NCBI GenBank assembly: GCA_001315925.1
Contig: BBBF01000014.1
Coordinates: 1 to 35,494 of the forward strand
Reading direction: 5' to 3'
Length of the DNA: 35,494 nt
Source of the DNA: Thermocladium modestius JCM 10088
GTDB taxonomy: Archaea > Thermoproteota > Thermoprotei > Thermoproteales > Thermocladiaceae
Of the stretch, positions 18,835 through 28,533 are shown in pieces. How positions within the stretch are numbered: the first letter of the stretch is position 1; each line of letters opens with the position of its first letter. The notes beneath the pieces are model-generated. The model did no database searches. It had not been told where the DNA came from and was given only the letters and a program-made list of their open reading frames with translations. The position numbers were made by a program, and so were the translations under genes.

Positions 18835-19085
18835 AAATAAAACAATGCTTAAAATTGTTACTGTCGACTTAATGGTTTGATAATTGAAGGTTAAATCCAT
18901 TCATTGAGGCTAGACGCCCCCCCAACGGCAGGCCTAGGTTGATGGAGAAGGATGCAGTCGGTTAAGGCGGCGAATCCCCCCCTTTTTAAATAGGCATTAA
19001 AGCACGTACGGCGGCTCCAGCTATGAGGAGGGGATGGCTGGCTCCCTCACCGCCTTAAAGGGGGGGCGAGGCTTGCTGTTCTTTA
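18835..19085. other. intergenic region with possible small structured transcript
   Basis: The gap holds runs of seven G/C (near 18908, 18976 and 19060). A TTTTTAAATA box near 18981-18990 is followed about 26 bp later by a segment (19009-19053) whose ends GGCGG and CCGCC can pair, with an inner GAGGGGA/TCCCTC stem with one bulge. This might be a short structured RNA or a chance fold; no C/D box motifs are present. Confidence 0.25.
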
Positions 19086-20041
19086 TCAATGTTTATCTAG
19101 CATTTCCCTCAGCGTCTCGTGAATTGCTATCGCGCGTACCCCCGCGCCAGCTTGGATATGGATAATTTGACGTATTTGATCACGTCGCCGCTGAGCTTGG
19201 ACAGTCTATCCACGACGTAGAGGGGGGGAAGAGGGTATCCCTCCCTCGTCGTCAATTCCCCAATTAGAGCAAGAACGGATGGATCTAAGGGCTCGGTTGC
19301 CTCCACGTACATGGGCAGTAGGTGGGGCTTGTATTGAACATAGAAGGACGAGAGATCACCGTCGGAAATGGGCACGGTGAGCATGACCCCCCCGGCGTAC
19401 CCATCAGCTCGCCTGTTCTCCTCCATAGCCACGAACAACGGCATCCTCTCATCAACATCAAGCCCCCGAGTACCTATTCACCGTAACATCCTTCGAGTGA
19501 GCCAGCACGGCTGCCCCCTCTATTTCTGGCCGTGGATAACAATACAGACTTGGCCCTCAAGTACTCCCCCCCGCTATCCGTGTTGAGCCTCACCGTTCCA
19601 TCCAGCAACACGACGCACTCACCCCCCCGAGAGGCGGAGAGCAGTTGAGCAGCCACGTCGAATTCCACCGCCCTCGCCTCCACCGACAGCTCGATCGATT
19701 TCCCCAACAGGAGGGGGGGCTTCAATACGGTAATCCTGGACTTACCCATGAATTCCATTCCAACGGCATTTATAATGCCTAACCTAGCGCCCGCGTACGT
19801 CACCTCGGCGAACCCGGAATCCACCGCTATGAGCACTCGACGCCGTTGGGAGGGGGGGCTTGAGGCGCCTGATCAACTTGCCTTCCAGCTCATGAATATA
19901 CGCCCTATTCTCCAGCCCCGGCAGCTGAACCTCCACGAACTCGTATATACCCTCACGAATTGGTCAAGGATAGACGCGCCGCCTCACCTCCCTCAATATG
20001 GCGTGCAGTAGTCCCGAATCGATTAGGGATTCGCCGTCCAC
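19086..20041 (-). CDS. nurA: NurA 5'-3' nuclease, frameshifted
   Basis: NurA is the nuclease partner of HerA in archaeal double-strand-break end resection. The catalytic segment is VLIAVDSGFAEVTYAG with LGIINAVG; a second acidic region is CVVLLDGTVRLNTDSG and the C-terminal core reads VMLTVPISDGDLSSFYVQYK. The N-terminus VDGESLIDSGLLHAILREV starts at GTG 20041 (GTG 20062 is possible), breaks near 19965, resumes YEFVEVQLPGLENRAYIHEL, and breaks again near 19850. Runs of five C near 19465 and 19515 are each one longer than restores AAVLAHSKDVTVNRYSGLD. The stop is at 19086 after HETLREMLDKH. About 315 residues. It is the last gene of the overlapping minus-strand block; no HerA-type ATPase is in the window. 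Confidence 0.82.
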
Positions 20042-20577
20042 CACGCCGGCCTCCCTGAGCACTTGAAGCGTAGGCTGGGCAGATCAACTTCAACCAGGCT
20101 CTTCGACTTCAAAAGGGACTCCAACCCCCCCATCAATGTCACGGAGGCGCCGCGCCTTCTCTCCCCCCCGACTACAATGCCGACCAACTTATCGACGCAG
20201 TACTTAACCCGCTTGTCTCCAGCCTCCCTGACACGCGCGTTCATTAGCTCGGATAATTCGGCTAGCAATTCATCGAATAGGGCGGATAGGTAAATTGTGA
20301 GGGGAACACCATTCACTATCAATCTATCCCCCCCAACCCATTCAATGCACTTATCCTTGACGGTGCAGATTATTGACTTGAGGGGAACGCCGTCTATTAT
20401 CAACGGCGCGGCGTCGCTGCCCCCCCTATTGATCACCGTGACCAGCCCAAGGCCTGGGTTCTTGCCGGTCATGTCTATGATCACATCATGGGGGGGTTCA
20501 GATGACTCCAGGCAGGGAACTCGCTTGCATATGGGGGGGTACCGCTTCGCAGTGATTATCGCCACATCAAGAGACAT
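20023..20577 (-). CDS. protein of unknown function in NurA/ATPase block
   Basis: The 184-residue product (MSLDVAIITAKRYPPICKRV, VIIDMTGKNPGLGLVTVINR, RLIVNGVPLTIYLSALFDEL, RVREAGDKRVKYCVDKLVGI) has mixed strands and helices and four cysteines but no motif I recognise. It overlaps the 3' end of the coiled-coil gene by 11 bp and the nurA start by about 19 bp. The last residues (after LPSLRFK) may be read out of frame, since the natural continuation in the next frame runs into nurA (VLREAGVVDGE), so the exact boundary between the two genes is uncertain. Confidence 0.6.
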   Translation of the reverse strand: MSLDVAIITAKRYPPICKRVPCLESSEPPHDVIIDMTGKNPGLGLVTVINRGGSDAAPLIIDGVPLKSIICTVKDKCIEWVGGDRLIVNGVPLTIYLSALFDELLAELSELMNARVREAGDKRVKYCVDKLVGIVVGGERRRGASVTLMGGLESLLKSKSLVEVDLPSLRFKCSGRPAWWTANP

Positions 20578-21316
20578 ACTTCTTCTCTACCAACTTGGCC
20601 CTCCAGAGAACCTCCAGGTAATTAATTACCTGTTGGGACTCCATTCCCAGCGATCTGCCGGCCTCTATCTCATCGATGCCAACGTTGGGTCCCTTAAACG
20701 CTATGTACCTGACCAGGGGAAGCGGCGCGTTGAGCTTCACCGCTATTTCGCGCAGCTTGGCATCCACGTCGGCCTTGATCTTGATCAATCTATCCAACTG
20801 CTCTCCCCCCCGTCTTGATCCACCGGGCCTAGGTCTATTACTGGGGGCATGCATTACCGCCTTCGCCTCCAGCCACCGTGCAGCGTTGGAGTACCTCGCC
20901 AATACCTCCCTGGCCCTCTCAATGCCTGTAGCCAACGATCCACGTGCCTGTCTAACCTTGCTGCTTAAATCGGCATATATTCCATTTAATTGATCGACGA
21001 CGCCCATCCTGGCCAGCTTGGCTAGGTCATCCATTATTCCATCCATATCTATGTCCTCCAGGGAGGGGGCCCAGTCCTCCGCTAGCTTGGAGAGGCGGCG
21101 AGCGGATTCCGCAAGCGATCTGTATTCGTTTAGCATAGATAATATGCTGGAGATGGACTTAGCGACCTCCAGGATTTTGGCGTACTCCTCCTTGGCATCC
21201 TCCATTATGGCCTCCAGGGACTTGCTTGCCGCGTCGAGCGACATACCGTTTAGTTTTTCAATAGAATCGGCCATTGTAGACGCAAGCTCATTATATTTGG
21301 AGCGAAGTATATCCAT
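20567..21316 (-). CDS. coiled-coil protein with C-terminal winged-helix domain
   Basis: About 250 residues. Residues 1-135 are long amphipathic helices with heptad character (MDILRSKYNELASTMADSIE, KILEVAKSISSILSMLNEYR, GIERAREVLARYSNAARWLE). A Pro/Gly/Arg-rich linker (NRPRPGGSRRGG) follows, and the end (LPLVRYIAFKGPNVGIDEIE, GMESQQVINYLEVLWRAKLV) resembles a winged helix. Such a layout is common in DNA-bound structural or accessory proteins. The start overlaps the stop of the preceding gene (TAATG at 21314-21318), a sign of translational coupling. The frame is open throughout. Confidence 0.65.
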   Translation of the reverse strand: MDILRSKYNELASTMADSIEKLNGMSLDAASKSLEAIMEDAKEEYAKILEVAKSISSILSMLNEYRSLAESARRLSKLAEDWAPSLEDIDMDGIMDDLAKLARMGVVDQLNGIYADLSSKVRQARGSLATGIERAREVLARYSNAARWLEAKAVMHAPSNRPRPGGSRRGGEQLDRLIKIKADVDAKLREIAVKLNAPLPLVRYIAFKGPNVGIDEIEAGRSLGMESQQVINYLEVLWRAKLVEKKYVS

Positions 21317-22372
21317 TATGCTGGGGGGGGAATCAAGGCCGCGTAGCGATCCAGCTCCGACTCAAGGGCATTGAGCAGCGACGCGCAGGATTCCAACGAT
21401 GCCTTGGCCCTCCCCCCCAACTCATTGCTCAGCGATTCCCTAGCCTCATTCAATGCCTCCTCCACATCGTCCAACGCGAGCCGGAGCGAGGCGTATTTCT
21501 TCAATTCATCCTCGCCGGGTTTCACGACCGTGGCGAGCATTTTGCAATCATCAAGCATTCCCTGCGCCCTGCGAATCAATTCCCCCGGACCAGGCAGCTT
21601 AACCCGAACCCTCCAATCCCCAGCCTCCATAGTGACCTGCTCCTCTCCATACGATGAGATGATGCCATCCAATTCCTTACACATGGCGTCGATTCCAGCT
21701 TGAATGATTGCGAGGAGATGGGAAGCATCTTATCGCCCACCTGTATGAGGAGGCCCCCCCTCATCCTCATTAATTGAATTAAATCGCCCTCCCTGAATTC
21801 CCTCCATAATTGAACCGGCAGTATAGCCGCTATTATGGACTCCAACTCCCTCTGCGTCGCTTGCCTCCCCCCCGCCCTGCTCAGGTAATCCAGCACAACT
21901 CGCTCCACCAGCGAGATGCAGGCTTATCGCCGCACTTGAATGAGTCGGGGAGGTCCCTCGCATCGCCGCTTATCCACTGCTCAACTATCCTTCGAATCCC
22001 CCCCTCCCTCTTGCTCTCCCTGCGGCGCATGCCGATCGTATACCTCAACAGATCGCTCCGTAACTCCTCCTTGAATGAGTTAAGCCTATCGAGGAACGCC
22101 CGGGCTCGCTCCACGAACACCCTATACTCCGCGGGCGGATTGGGCTTGTCCATTAATGCCAGCCCCCCCATAACGGTTTGCCGCGCCTCATCCAACTTAT
22201 CGGAGCCGATTGGAACCACCATGACGTGGCCATCAACTGGAAATACGTCCTTCCAGCGCAGCTTGGACAACGACTTCTTAATCAAGTCCTCCAAGTCCCT
22301 CGTCAAGAGAGAGGAGCTGGCCGCGATAAGTATCAATCCATCCACTGGCTTGATGGACTGCCCCATCCTCAC
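21316..22372 (-). CDS. protein of unknown function between ATPase and coiled-coil gene, two frameshifts
   Basis: Three open parts join into one protein of about 350 residues. It starts GTG 22372, overlapping the ATPase stop by 4 bp: MRMGQSIKPVDGLILIAASS, then LRWKDVFPVDGHVMVVPIGS. A break near 21910 leads to SLVERVVLDYLSRAGG and ESIIAAILPVQLWREFREGD, which resembles a winged helix; a break near 21712 leads to LAIIQAGIDAMCKELDGII and a helical C-terminus (LRLALDDVEEALNEARESLS). The ending IPPPA stop overlaps the next start. No family is recognised. The central part suggests a DNA-binding role by inference only. Confidence 0.6.
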
Positions 22373-23951
22373 TTCCCCCCCCTAAGCACCACCTCATCCA
22401 TTACCCTCTCCGCGGCTGGGCCCCCCCACTCGATTCCTACGAATCCAAGCCTGGCATCCAGGGATTGCTCGCTCACATTTATTACCATGTTTCCCTGGGC
22501 GCCGAGTTGAGCGGAGCCGGAGATCAACCTAATCAAGTGCTTCAGCACAGCCGGCGCGCCCTCCTGGCTAATTCCCGCATTATCGGCTCCACGTCGCCCA
22601 GCCCAGTCGACCCCCTCTGCTTGAACATAGCGCGGTGTATGTCCTTCTTCAACTCATAGGCCTCACGTACTTGATGCCCAGCCTTCGAAGCTCCTCCTCC
22701 GCGGCGGTTGGGAGAACGGCGTGCAGCATCACCCGCTCCCCGGAGTAGCGGGTGTAATGGGAGCCGTACTCTATTGATAGGTCCCTTAAATCCTTGAATG
22801 CTATGGGAAGCAAGCCAAACAGCATCCGTACTCCATTTAGCCCAGCAACAGCCTTGGAGTCGCTTGGATCGATCTCGGCCACCAATACCTCCTCCGCTAT
22901 ACCGCTCACAGCCAATGCCTGGGGGGGAGAGACTCCCAATGCATCGATAGAAACGGGGGGGATCCCGCTCAATATAAGGGGGGGAGATAGGTCCACGTAC
23001 GTCTCCAGCAATTCTCGGAGTAGGTCCGAGTCCATCCATTTCAGTTCATCCAACGCAAATGACGCCAGGACATCCGCCGTCAATTGGCGGCCGGACTCAA
23101 CGACTCTGTCCAGCAACTTGGCGGTGAGCTTAATCATGTTCCTCGGCGTTACCGTGCCCCCCCTCCCCGCTGGCCGCTGCTAGGTAGAGGAAGGAGAGGG
23201 CCTCCCTGGTGAGAGGCCATAAATCGCCTCCCCCCCGCCGCTGTCTTGAGGTCGTTGAATGATCGTGTTGAGTAGGCCGCCAATCTATTGGATATTATGG
23301 CCTCGTAGAGCCAATACGGGAACCTCTCGTCTATTATGATCTCCCTATACACCCTTCCCTTGGTTATATCGAAGAGGTCCGGCACATTGCTCTTGAGGAT
23401 GTTATAGTAGAGGTGTGGAGTGAAGGCGGCTATAACCATTACCCCCCCGATAGATCCGCCGCATCTATGCCCAGCTGGTGCGCGTAGTTGCGGGGCTCGA
23501 GCAGCGCCCGCATTATGGTGCTCATGTTTACTATCAACTTCTTCACGTCGTCGTTGATGCCGCCGCTTATTGAGACCAGCCTCGTCAATTCATCGGCTTC
23601 ATCCAGCATCACCACCAAGTGCTTGCTTCCACGCTTTGCGTCGAGTATCTTGCCCATTATGTTGAAGTCGAGGCCTATGCTCAAGCTGAGCCTCACCACC
23701 TTGATCCCCCCCCGTCCTTCTATCAATTCCTGCGACGCATCCAATAACTCAGTCTTTCCCCCCCAGCCGTAGGGGCCTATTATCACGGCCAATATGTTGT
23801 CCTGTCCCTGCAGGAAGGCGGAGAGCACCTTCTCCACCTCCCCCCCGAGCTCCCTCTCCATGCCCACCGCGGAGTACCTCCGCTTTATTGAGGGCAATCC
23901 ACTTGGGTTGAGGGGGGGCCTATCCACAAATCCAAACGCGGAGTAGCTCAT
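22369..23951 (-). CDS. AAA-type ATPase heading the NurA block, frameshifted
   Basis: About 525 residues rebuilt. ATG 23951 begins MSYSAFGFVDRPPLNPSGLP; Walker A is IIGPYGWGGKTELLDASQEL near residue 60; Walker B is LVVMLDEADELTRLVS near residue 112; then ITKGRVYREIIIDERFPYWL. Shifts near 23440, 23230 and 23160 restore GDLWPLTREALSFLYLAAAS and TPRNMIKLTAKLLDRVVESG; one near 22660 restores KYVREAYELKKDIHRAMFKQ; the end reads VMDEVVLRGGK with a stop at 22369-22371. It resembles ORC/KAP-like P-loop ATPases rather than HerA, which has a different Walker A context. A TTAATTAA box near 23970-23980 is about 26 bp before the start. The stop overlaps the next GTG. Confidence 0.75.
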
Positions 23952-23990
23952 TATCGAGCAATTCTTGCCTGTTGAGTTAATTAAGTAAAC

Positions 23991-23998
23991 ATTTAAAA
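23991..23998 (+). promoter_or_regulatory. TATA element of the ATP-grasp gene
   Basis: An ATTTAAAA box lies about 27 bp before ATG 24022, in the short divergent region shared with the minus-strand ATPase promoter. Confidence 0.5.
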
Positions 23999-24021
23999 TC
24001 GAGACGAGGGGGGGGAACGGC

Positions 24022-24949
24022 ATGGATATCGGGATACTCAGGGCATACGACTTGGATTGGACCCCCCCGAGGAGGTAAGGGATCTGGAGGACGCAATAAG
24101 GAGTCGAGGCCATTCCCCCCCGAAGAGGGTTTACGTGGACCTCCTAAGGATCGACTTGGGGGGGAAAGGCATCAAGATACGACAGCAAATAGGCCATCAC
24201 TTGGACGACGACGTGACCGGGCTTCCCGGCGCCGTGTTGAGACACATGGGAACGATAAGGGACTTCGAGCAGTTCCACTACAGGATATGGGCGGCCAAGG
24301 CAATGGAGCGCGCCGGCACAGTCATCAGCAACCCCCCCGTCGATGCCTGGGTCACCGCCGGCGATAAGTTCGCAACCGGCTTGGAGTTGGCGAGGCAAGG
24401 CCTCCCAGTCCCCCCCACCACCGTGACGGAGAACATAATAACCGCCTACTGGGCCGCCAAGGAGTTGGGGGGGCCCATGGTGGTTAAGCCCCTCAGGAGC
24501 GCAATGGGGTACGGCGTTGCGAAGATCGATGATGCAGATGAGGCCATGCATTTCTTCAGCTTCCTAACCAACATAAGCAAGCCAATACTGATCCAGAAAT
24601 ACATGGAGAAGGCAGGGGGGGGAGGTGATTACAGGGTGGTGGTGGTGAATGGTCAGGCCATAGGAGCCGAGTTCAGGAGGGGGGGAACCGGGTGGAAGAG
24701 CAACGTGGCGCAGGGAGCCACTCCCCTCCCAGCGAGGCTTGGCAGCGACGCGCTGGAGCTGGCGGTGAAGGCAACGGAGGCGCTGGGGGGGCTCGATTAT
24801 GCCGGGGGGGTTGACTTAATGGAGACTCGGGAGGGTTCATGATACTCGAGGTGAACCCGACGATGGCGTGGGCAGGATTCAAGAGGGCCACTGGCATTAA
24901 CCCGGCCGGTCACATAGTGGATAACTTAATAAGAAAGATAAAGCGGTGA
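24022..24949 (+). CDS. RimK-family ATP-grasp ligase, frameshifted
   Basis: The family adds amino acids such as glutamate to a carboxylate (RimK, LysX, MptN, CofF). MDIGILRAYDLDW precedes a break at the run of seven C at 24062-24068, then PEEVRDLEDAIRSRGHS. ATP-grasp motifs are PMVVKPLRSAMGYGVAKI, ILIQKYMEKAGGGGDYRVVV and, after a further break near 24832 (a run of three G where four fits), MILEVNPTMAWAGFKRATGI. About 305 residues. The last motif recalls tetrahydromethanopterin or F420 glutamate ligases, but the substrate cannot be fixed. It carries ten runs of seven or eight G/C in 900 bp, with one run of four left. Confidence 0.85.
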
Positions 24950-24952
24950 ACT

Positions 24953-26693
24953 TCAGTTGCCATCCACCGTGAATATGGAGGCATCCAGCGATTCGGCGGC
25001 TAACTCATCCATTGATTTAAACGGTCTCCTAAGCAACACCTTGTTCACCCTATCCCTCGTGAAGCCGGGAAGCATTGAGAGCAGCTTGCTGGACGCCTCG
25101 TTTATGTTGATTGGAATGGAGATGCCTACAACGCTCCTGGGCCCGTGATCCACCACCACGACGTCCACCCAATCGCCGAGCCTAAGCCTTGGGGGGGATA
25201 AATATCAACAAGGGGGGGTACGAGCCCACCTGCCTCGCGTAAACGCCGCCCGGCGCCTGGGCCTCCACGTAGGCCTCCCTCAGAATGATTCCCCTTGGAA
25301 CTACGCGCCTTATCATTTCCAGGTCAAATCTAGTCCTGACCCAGTTCTTCAACGATAGGAAGTACCTCTTGTGCTTCTCCAGCATTGACCTAATGGATCC
25401 CCGCTTGCCCCCCCATAGGGGGGTTGGCTCCAGGACCAGAACCTGACGTAGATTCACCCTCCTAACCAACACGTTTGACTCCAACACCTTGCTCAGGAAC
25501 TCCCTGTTGAGCATGTACGTTTCCTTGGTTTCCCCGGGCAGGCCGGCCACAAAGTTGATTCCAGGAAGCAAGTGAGGCAGGCCATTATGGCCGAGGACCC
25601 TCCCCCCCACCTCATCCACGAGCTTCATAGCGGCCAAGGCCTCGTCCGGCTGCGTCTTCAAATTATTCAGCTTAATCACCTTGGGATCAGCGCTCTCAAT
25701 CCCCCCCATGGCCGCCACATCCCCCCCGGCGTGTGGTGCCTAATTATTGCCTTCAAGGCGCCCTGCTCTCCTCCGGCCAATTATATATCGTGCCTGGATT
25801 CACGTTATCTATGTGAAGCACCCGTAGGCCCGGCGCCGCCGCCCTTATGCCTCTAAACAACCGCTCCACCGCGTCGGGGTCTGGGCGGGGGAAATCCAAC
25901 CGTCCCGTGTCCCTTGCCTTATATGAAAGTATATCTGCCTGCCTCCCCCCCACCCTGAAGTGCCTAACGCCGGCGACGTGGAGGGCCGCCACCTCGCGCG
26001 CAATTGCCTCCTCATCCCTGTACTCAACGCCGCCGTACCTGACAGTGGCGCAGAAACTGCATCCGCCGCTGACGTATCTTGGGCATGACCTGTAGGTCTC
26101 CAGTTCAACTATTAAATTGCGGCCGTGATTTGGGTGCTGAACCGCTATCCTGGCCCCCCTCACCGCGAACTCATTGATGGCAGCATACGATGAGTGAACC
26201 ATAGCTGGGCTAACCCCCTCCAGCGAGAACCTCCTCGACGCTATCTCGTGAACCACTAGATCCAGGTCCCCGCTAACCACCAAGTCGTAATACTTGGAGA
26301 AGAAGGATCTGGGCACCGCTATGGATCCACCGCCGGCCCCCCCAAATCCAAACCGGGCCACGGGGCCTCCAAGTACCTTGGGAACCCCCCCAGGCCGCCC
26401 ACTCGAATCAACTCCCTCAACGTTATGGGCTCCCCCCCGCCCAAGTATTTCCCCCCCGGAGTGACTATCCCAGCCATCACCACCAACAACTTGGAGCCGC
26501 TTACCAGATCGGCGAAGGCATTCCAATCCCGACGAGCCTCGTCCACGGTAATGTATCTGACATCTATTGATGGATCCACCGACCAGATGGCGCCCGCGAC
26601 GTACCTGGCATACACGTCGAGGTACGGGGGGGGAACCCCCCCCAGGCCGGCGGGCTCATCATCATACCCATCCAATAATACTACCCTATCCAC
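24953..26693 (-). CDS. radical SAM protein with C-terminal helix-hairpin-helix-like region, frameshifted
   Basis: About 580 residues rebuilt. The N-terminal domain MDRVVLLDGYDDEPAGLGG and KLLVVMAGIVTPGGKYLGG is followed by the cluster site SCPRYVSGGCSFCATVRYG, the C-x7-C-x2-C form of a large archaeal radical SAM family. Later parts read HFRVGGRQADILSYKARDTG, VLHIDNVNPGTIYNWPEE, AAMGIESADPKVIKLNNLKT and GINFVAGLPGETKETYMLNR. The C-terminus LLSMLPGFTRDRVNKVLLRR has a helix-hairpin-helix look. Breaks lie near 26331, 25755-25770 and 25190. GTG 26693 lies about 30 bp after a TTTAAG box at 26719-26726. Its stop is 3 bp from the convergent ATP-grasp stop. The substrate is unknown. Confidence 0.85.
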
Positions 26694-26760
26694 CGATGCC
26701 CGGGGGGGCAGCGCTAAGACTTAAATCTTGCTCCTGCACGCGAACTTGGATGAGGAAGTG

Positions 26761-26767
26761 ATTATAA
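26761..26767 (+). promoter_or_regulatory. TATA element of the C/D box sRNA
   Basis: ATTATAA lies 24-30 bp before the C box at 26791, the spacing for a transcript starting at the guide RNA's 5' end. Confidence 0.5.
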
Positions 26768-26787
26768 GGAGGTGAGCTGAAGCCGAA

Positions 26788-26843
26788 CTCGTGATGATGA
26801 GGCATTTGGTTGATGCGATGATATGCGCTGGAATTGCTGACCA
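26788..26843 (+). ncRNA. C/D box guide RNA (2'-O-methylation), targeting 23S rRNA
   Basis: The segment has a perfect C box GTGATGA (26791-26797) and D box CTGA (26837-26840), 50 nt apart as usual for archaeal C/D sRNAs. Internal boxes are degenerate: D' TTGA (26810-26813) and C' GCGATGA (26815-26821). The guide before D', GAGGCATTTGG (26799-26809), is exactly complementary to CCAAATGCCTC, the conserved archaeal/eukaryal large-subunit rRNA segment after the TTAAGGTAG motif, recalled from memory. The five-nucleotide rule points to the third A of CCAAA as the methylated base. The second guide (26822-26836, ending GGAATTG) has no target I recognise. Its own TATA element lies at 26761-26767. Confidence 0.8.
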
Positions 26844-26890
26844 AGCTAATGCCGACCCCCCCCTTGAGCGGTGGTTGCCGTTTTGCTTTG

Positions 26891-28410
26891 TCACGTAGCT
26901 ATGGCGGCTTGCCTAATGCTCCTCAACACGGATCTAAATATGTCCCGGGAGCGGTTGGAGACGACCAACGTGACGACCAAGTAGACCAGCGTCGTTAACA
27001 GGAACGCGGCAAGTATCTCGACTATCGTTATGTAAACATCGTGGACCAGCTTGAATCTTACATGCTGCGCCGCAATGTACACCAACGCAGCCGACGCGAG
27101 CGTTGGCGCCACGTAGTCCCGCAGTAAGTGGTGGAGCGGGAGCTCCACTTGCATCTTGCGTATCCTCATTGTCCTCAGCGTGAATGATGTGGAGAACGCT
27201 ATTATATTGGAGATCGAGAATGCCATCACTATCGCGAAGCAGGTGCTTTATCAAGAAGTAAATGGGGGATCGCAAGCACTATGTAGAGGGACGCCCTAAC
27301 CAAGTGCAATAGCTTCGAGAATCCTATATGGGTCCCCCCCCAGTATGTGCCGATGCCCACCTCGCCCTTGAAGTCCGACTTATCCACGCCGCTGATCAGG
27401 TTATCAGTGAAGGTATTCACCAATGACACGGTATTCGACACTAGGAAGAAGAGGATTGGAAGGTAGAGGGGGACCTATTAAGTCCAAGTCATTAGGCCGC
27501 AGCAAGTCTATTATCAAGGGCTCGAAGCTCGCCACCGTCAACACTATGGACGTGTTTATGAAGAGGGAGAGCAGCATGTCCCTGTAGACAACCTCCAGCC
27601 TGCCCCCCCGCTCTAGCAGTTCCCCCCCGTACATTATGCTGGGTATCACGTTGGGCATGCTGAATAGCCTACCTATTGCGCGGAGGACGTTCCAGACCCC
27701 CCCCAAGTCGATCAAGGACCCAAGCAATCCTATGACCTCGGTGCTGAGGGATGAGATCGTATCCGCTATGGAGCTCATCATGGAAACCCACGACGCGCCT
27801 GCGGACCACTTGAGCAACCGCTTGAAATCCATTGATGGCTTGTGAAATCTAATGGTAATGGCAAGGGAGTAGGAGGCTGAAGAGAGAACTATCAAGAAGG
27901 TGCTCCAGAGCACGGCGTATACTGACCAATCCAGTAACATTATGAGGGGGATCACCAACAGCTTAGCGGCTGATGAGACTAGGCTGGACGCCACGTAGGC
28001 CTGCCTGTTCTTTACGAGGAGCACGGAGCCCGTTACTGATTGAACGTAGCTGGTGAGGGCCGTCAGCAACGTGATGGTCAATAGCAGGTATGCATACTCG
28101 CCTGACTCTCCCCATAGGGGGGGAATCAGGTAGGCCACGGACATGGCCGCGCTCACTACATAGAAAACGCCCACCAATTTCATAATTGCCACCACGTTGA
28201 TCGATCCATCCTTGGCCACCGCCCTGGACGCGTGAATGATGGGATAGTCACGGGAAGCGAGGAGAAGGCAACGGCCGAGTTAACTATGTTGAGGAGCCCC
28301 AAGTAGTCCAGCGTCAATTTCCTGGTTATCGCTATGTTATAGACGGCGCCGCTGAGCAGCGAAAGCACGGTGGCCATGAAGCCCACGGCCCTGGGGGGGC
28401 TTAGCCTCAT
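26891..28410 (-). CDS. polysaccharide flippase-like membrane protein (MOP superfamily), frameshifted
   Basis: The product is a multi-spanning membrane protein of about 500 residues resembling Wzx/RfbX flippases that move lipid-linked glycans across the membrane. Parts read VGFMATVLSLLSGAVYNIAI, YLGLLNIVNSAVAFSSLPV, VVSAAMSVAYLIPPLWGESG, VWNVLRAIGRLFSMPNVIPS and VYITIVEILAAFLLTTLVYL. Breaks occur near 28250, 27470-27480 and 27235. A CTTAAAACG box near 28434-28442 places the transcript start near 28410, so ATG 28410 is preferred over ATG 28425. The genes that follow on the other strand (glycosyltransferase-like, sulfatase-fold) support a surface-glycan role. Confidence 0.75.
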
Positions 28411-28503
28411 TAAGGCGCGAGGCATTCACTCGTTTTAAGCCTTTTCATAGTCATGATAGCCGCATGTAAAGAAGCGGATTTTCCCCCCCTATGCGCTAGA
28501 AAT

Positions 28504-28514
28504 CCTTATAATAT
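28504..28514 (+). promoter_or_regulatory. TATA element of the PAPS-reductase-like gene
   Basis: TTATAATATAT lies about 26 bp before ATG 28534. Confidence 0.55.
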
Positions 28515-28533
28515 ATTGAATTGAGGCGATTTT

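Noticed and set aside
22542..23039. Separate gene on the minus strand within the ATPase region
   Set aside because: Most of it is the wrong frame of the ATPase; only its last 40 codons belong, as the continuation of the ATPase after a shift near 22660.
24953..26693. Two separate radical SAM genes
   Set aside because: Only one cysteine cluster motif is present, and the open parts join in order into one protein across runs of seven C.
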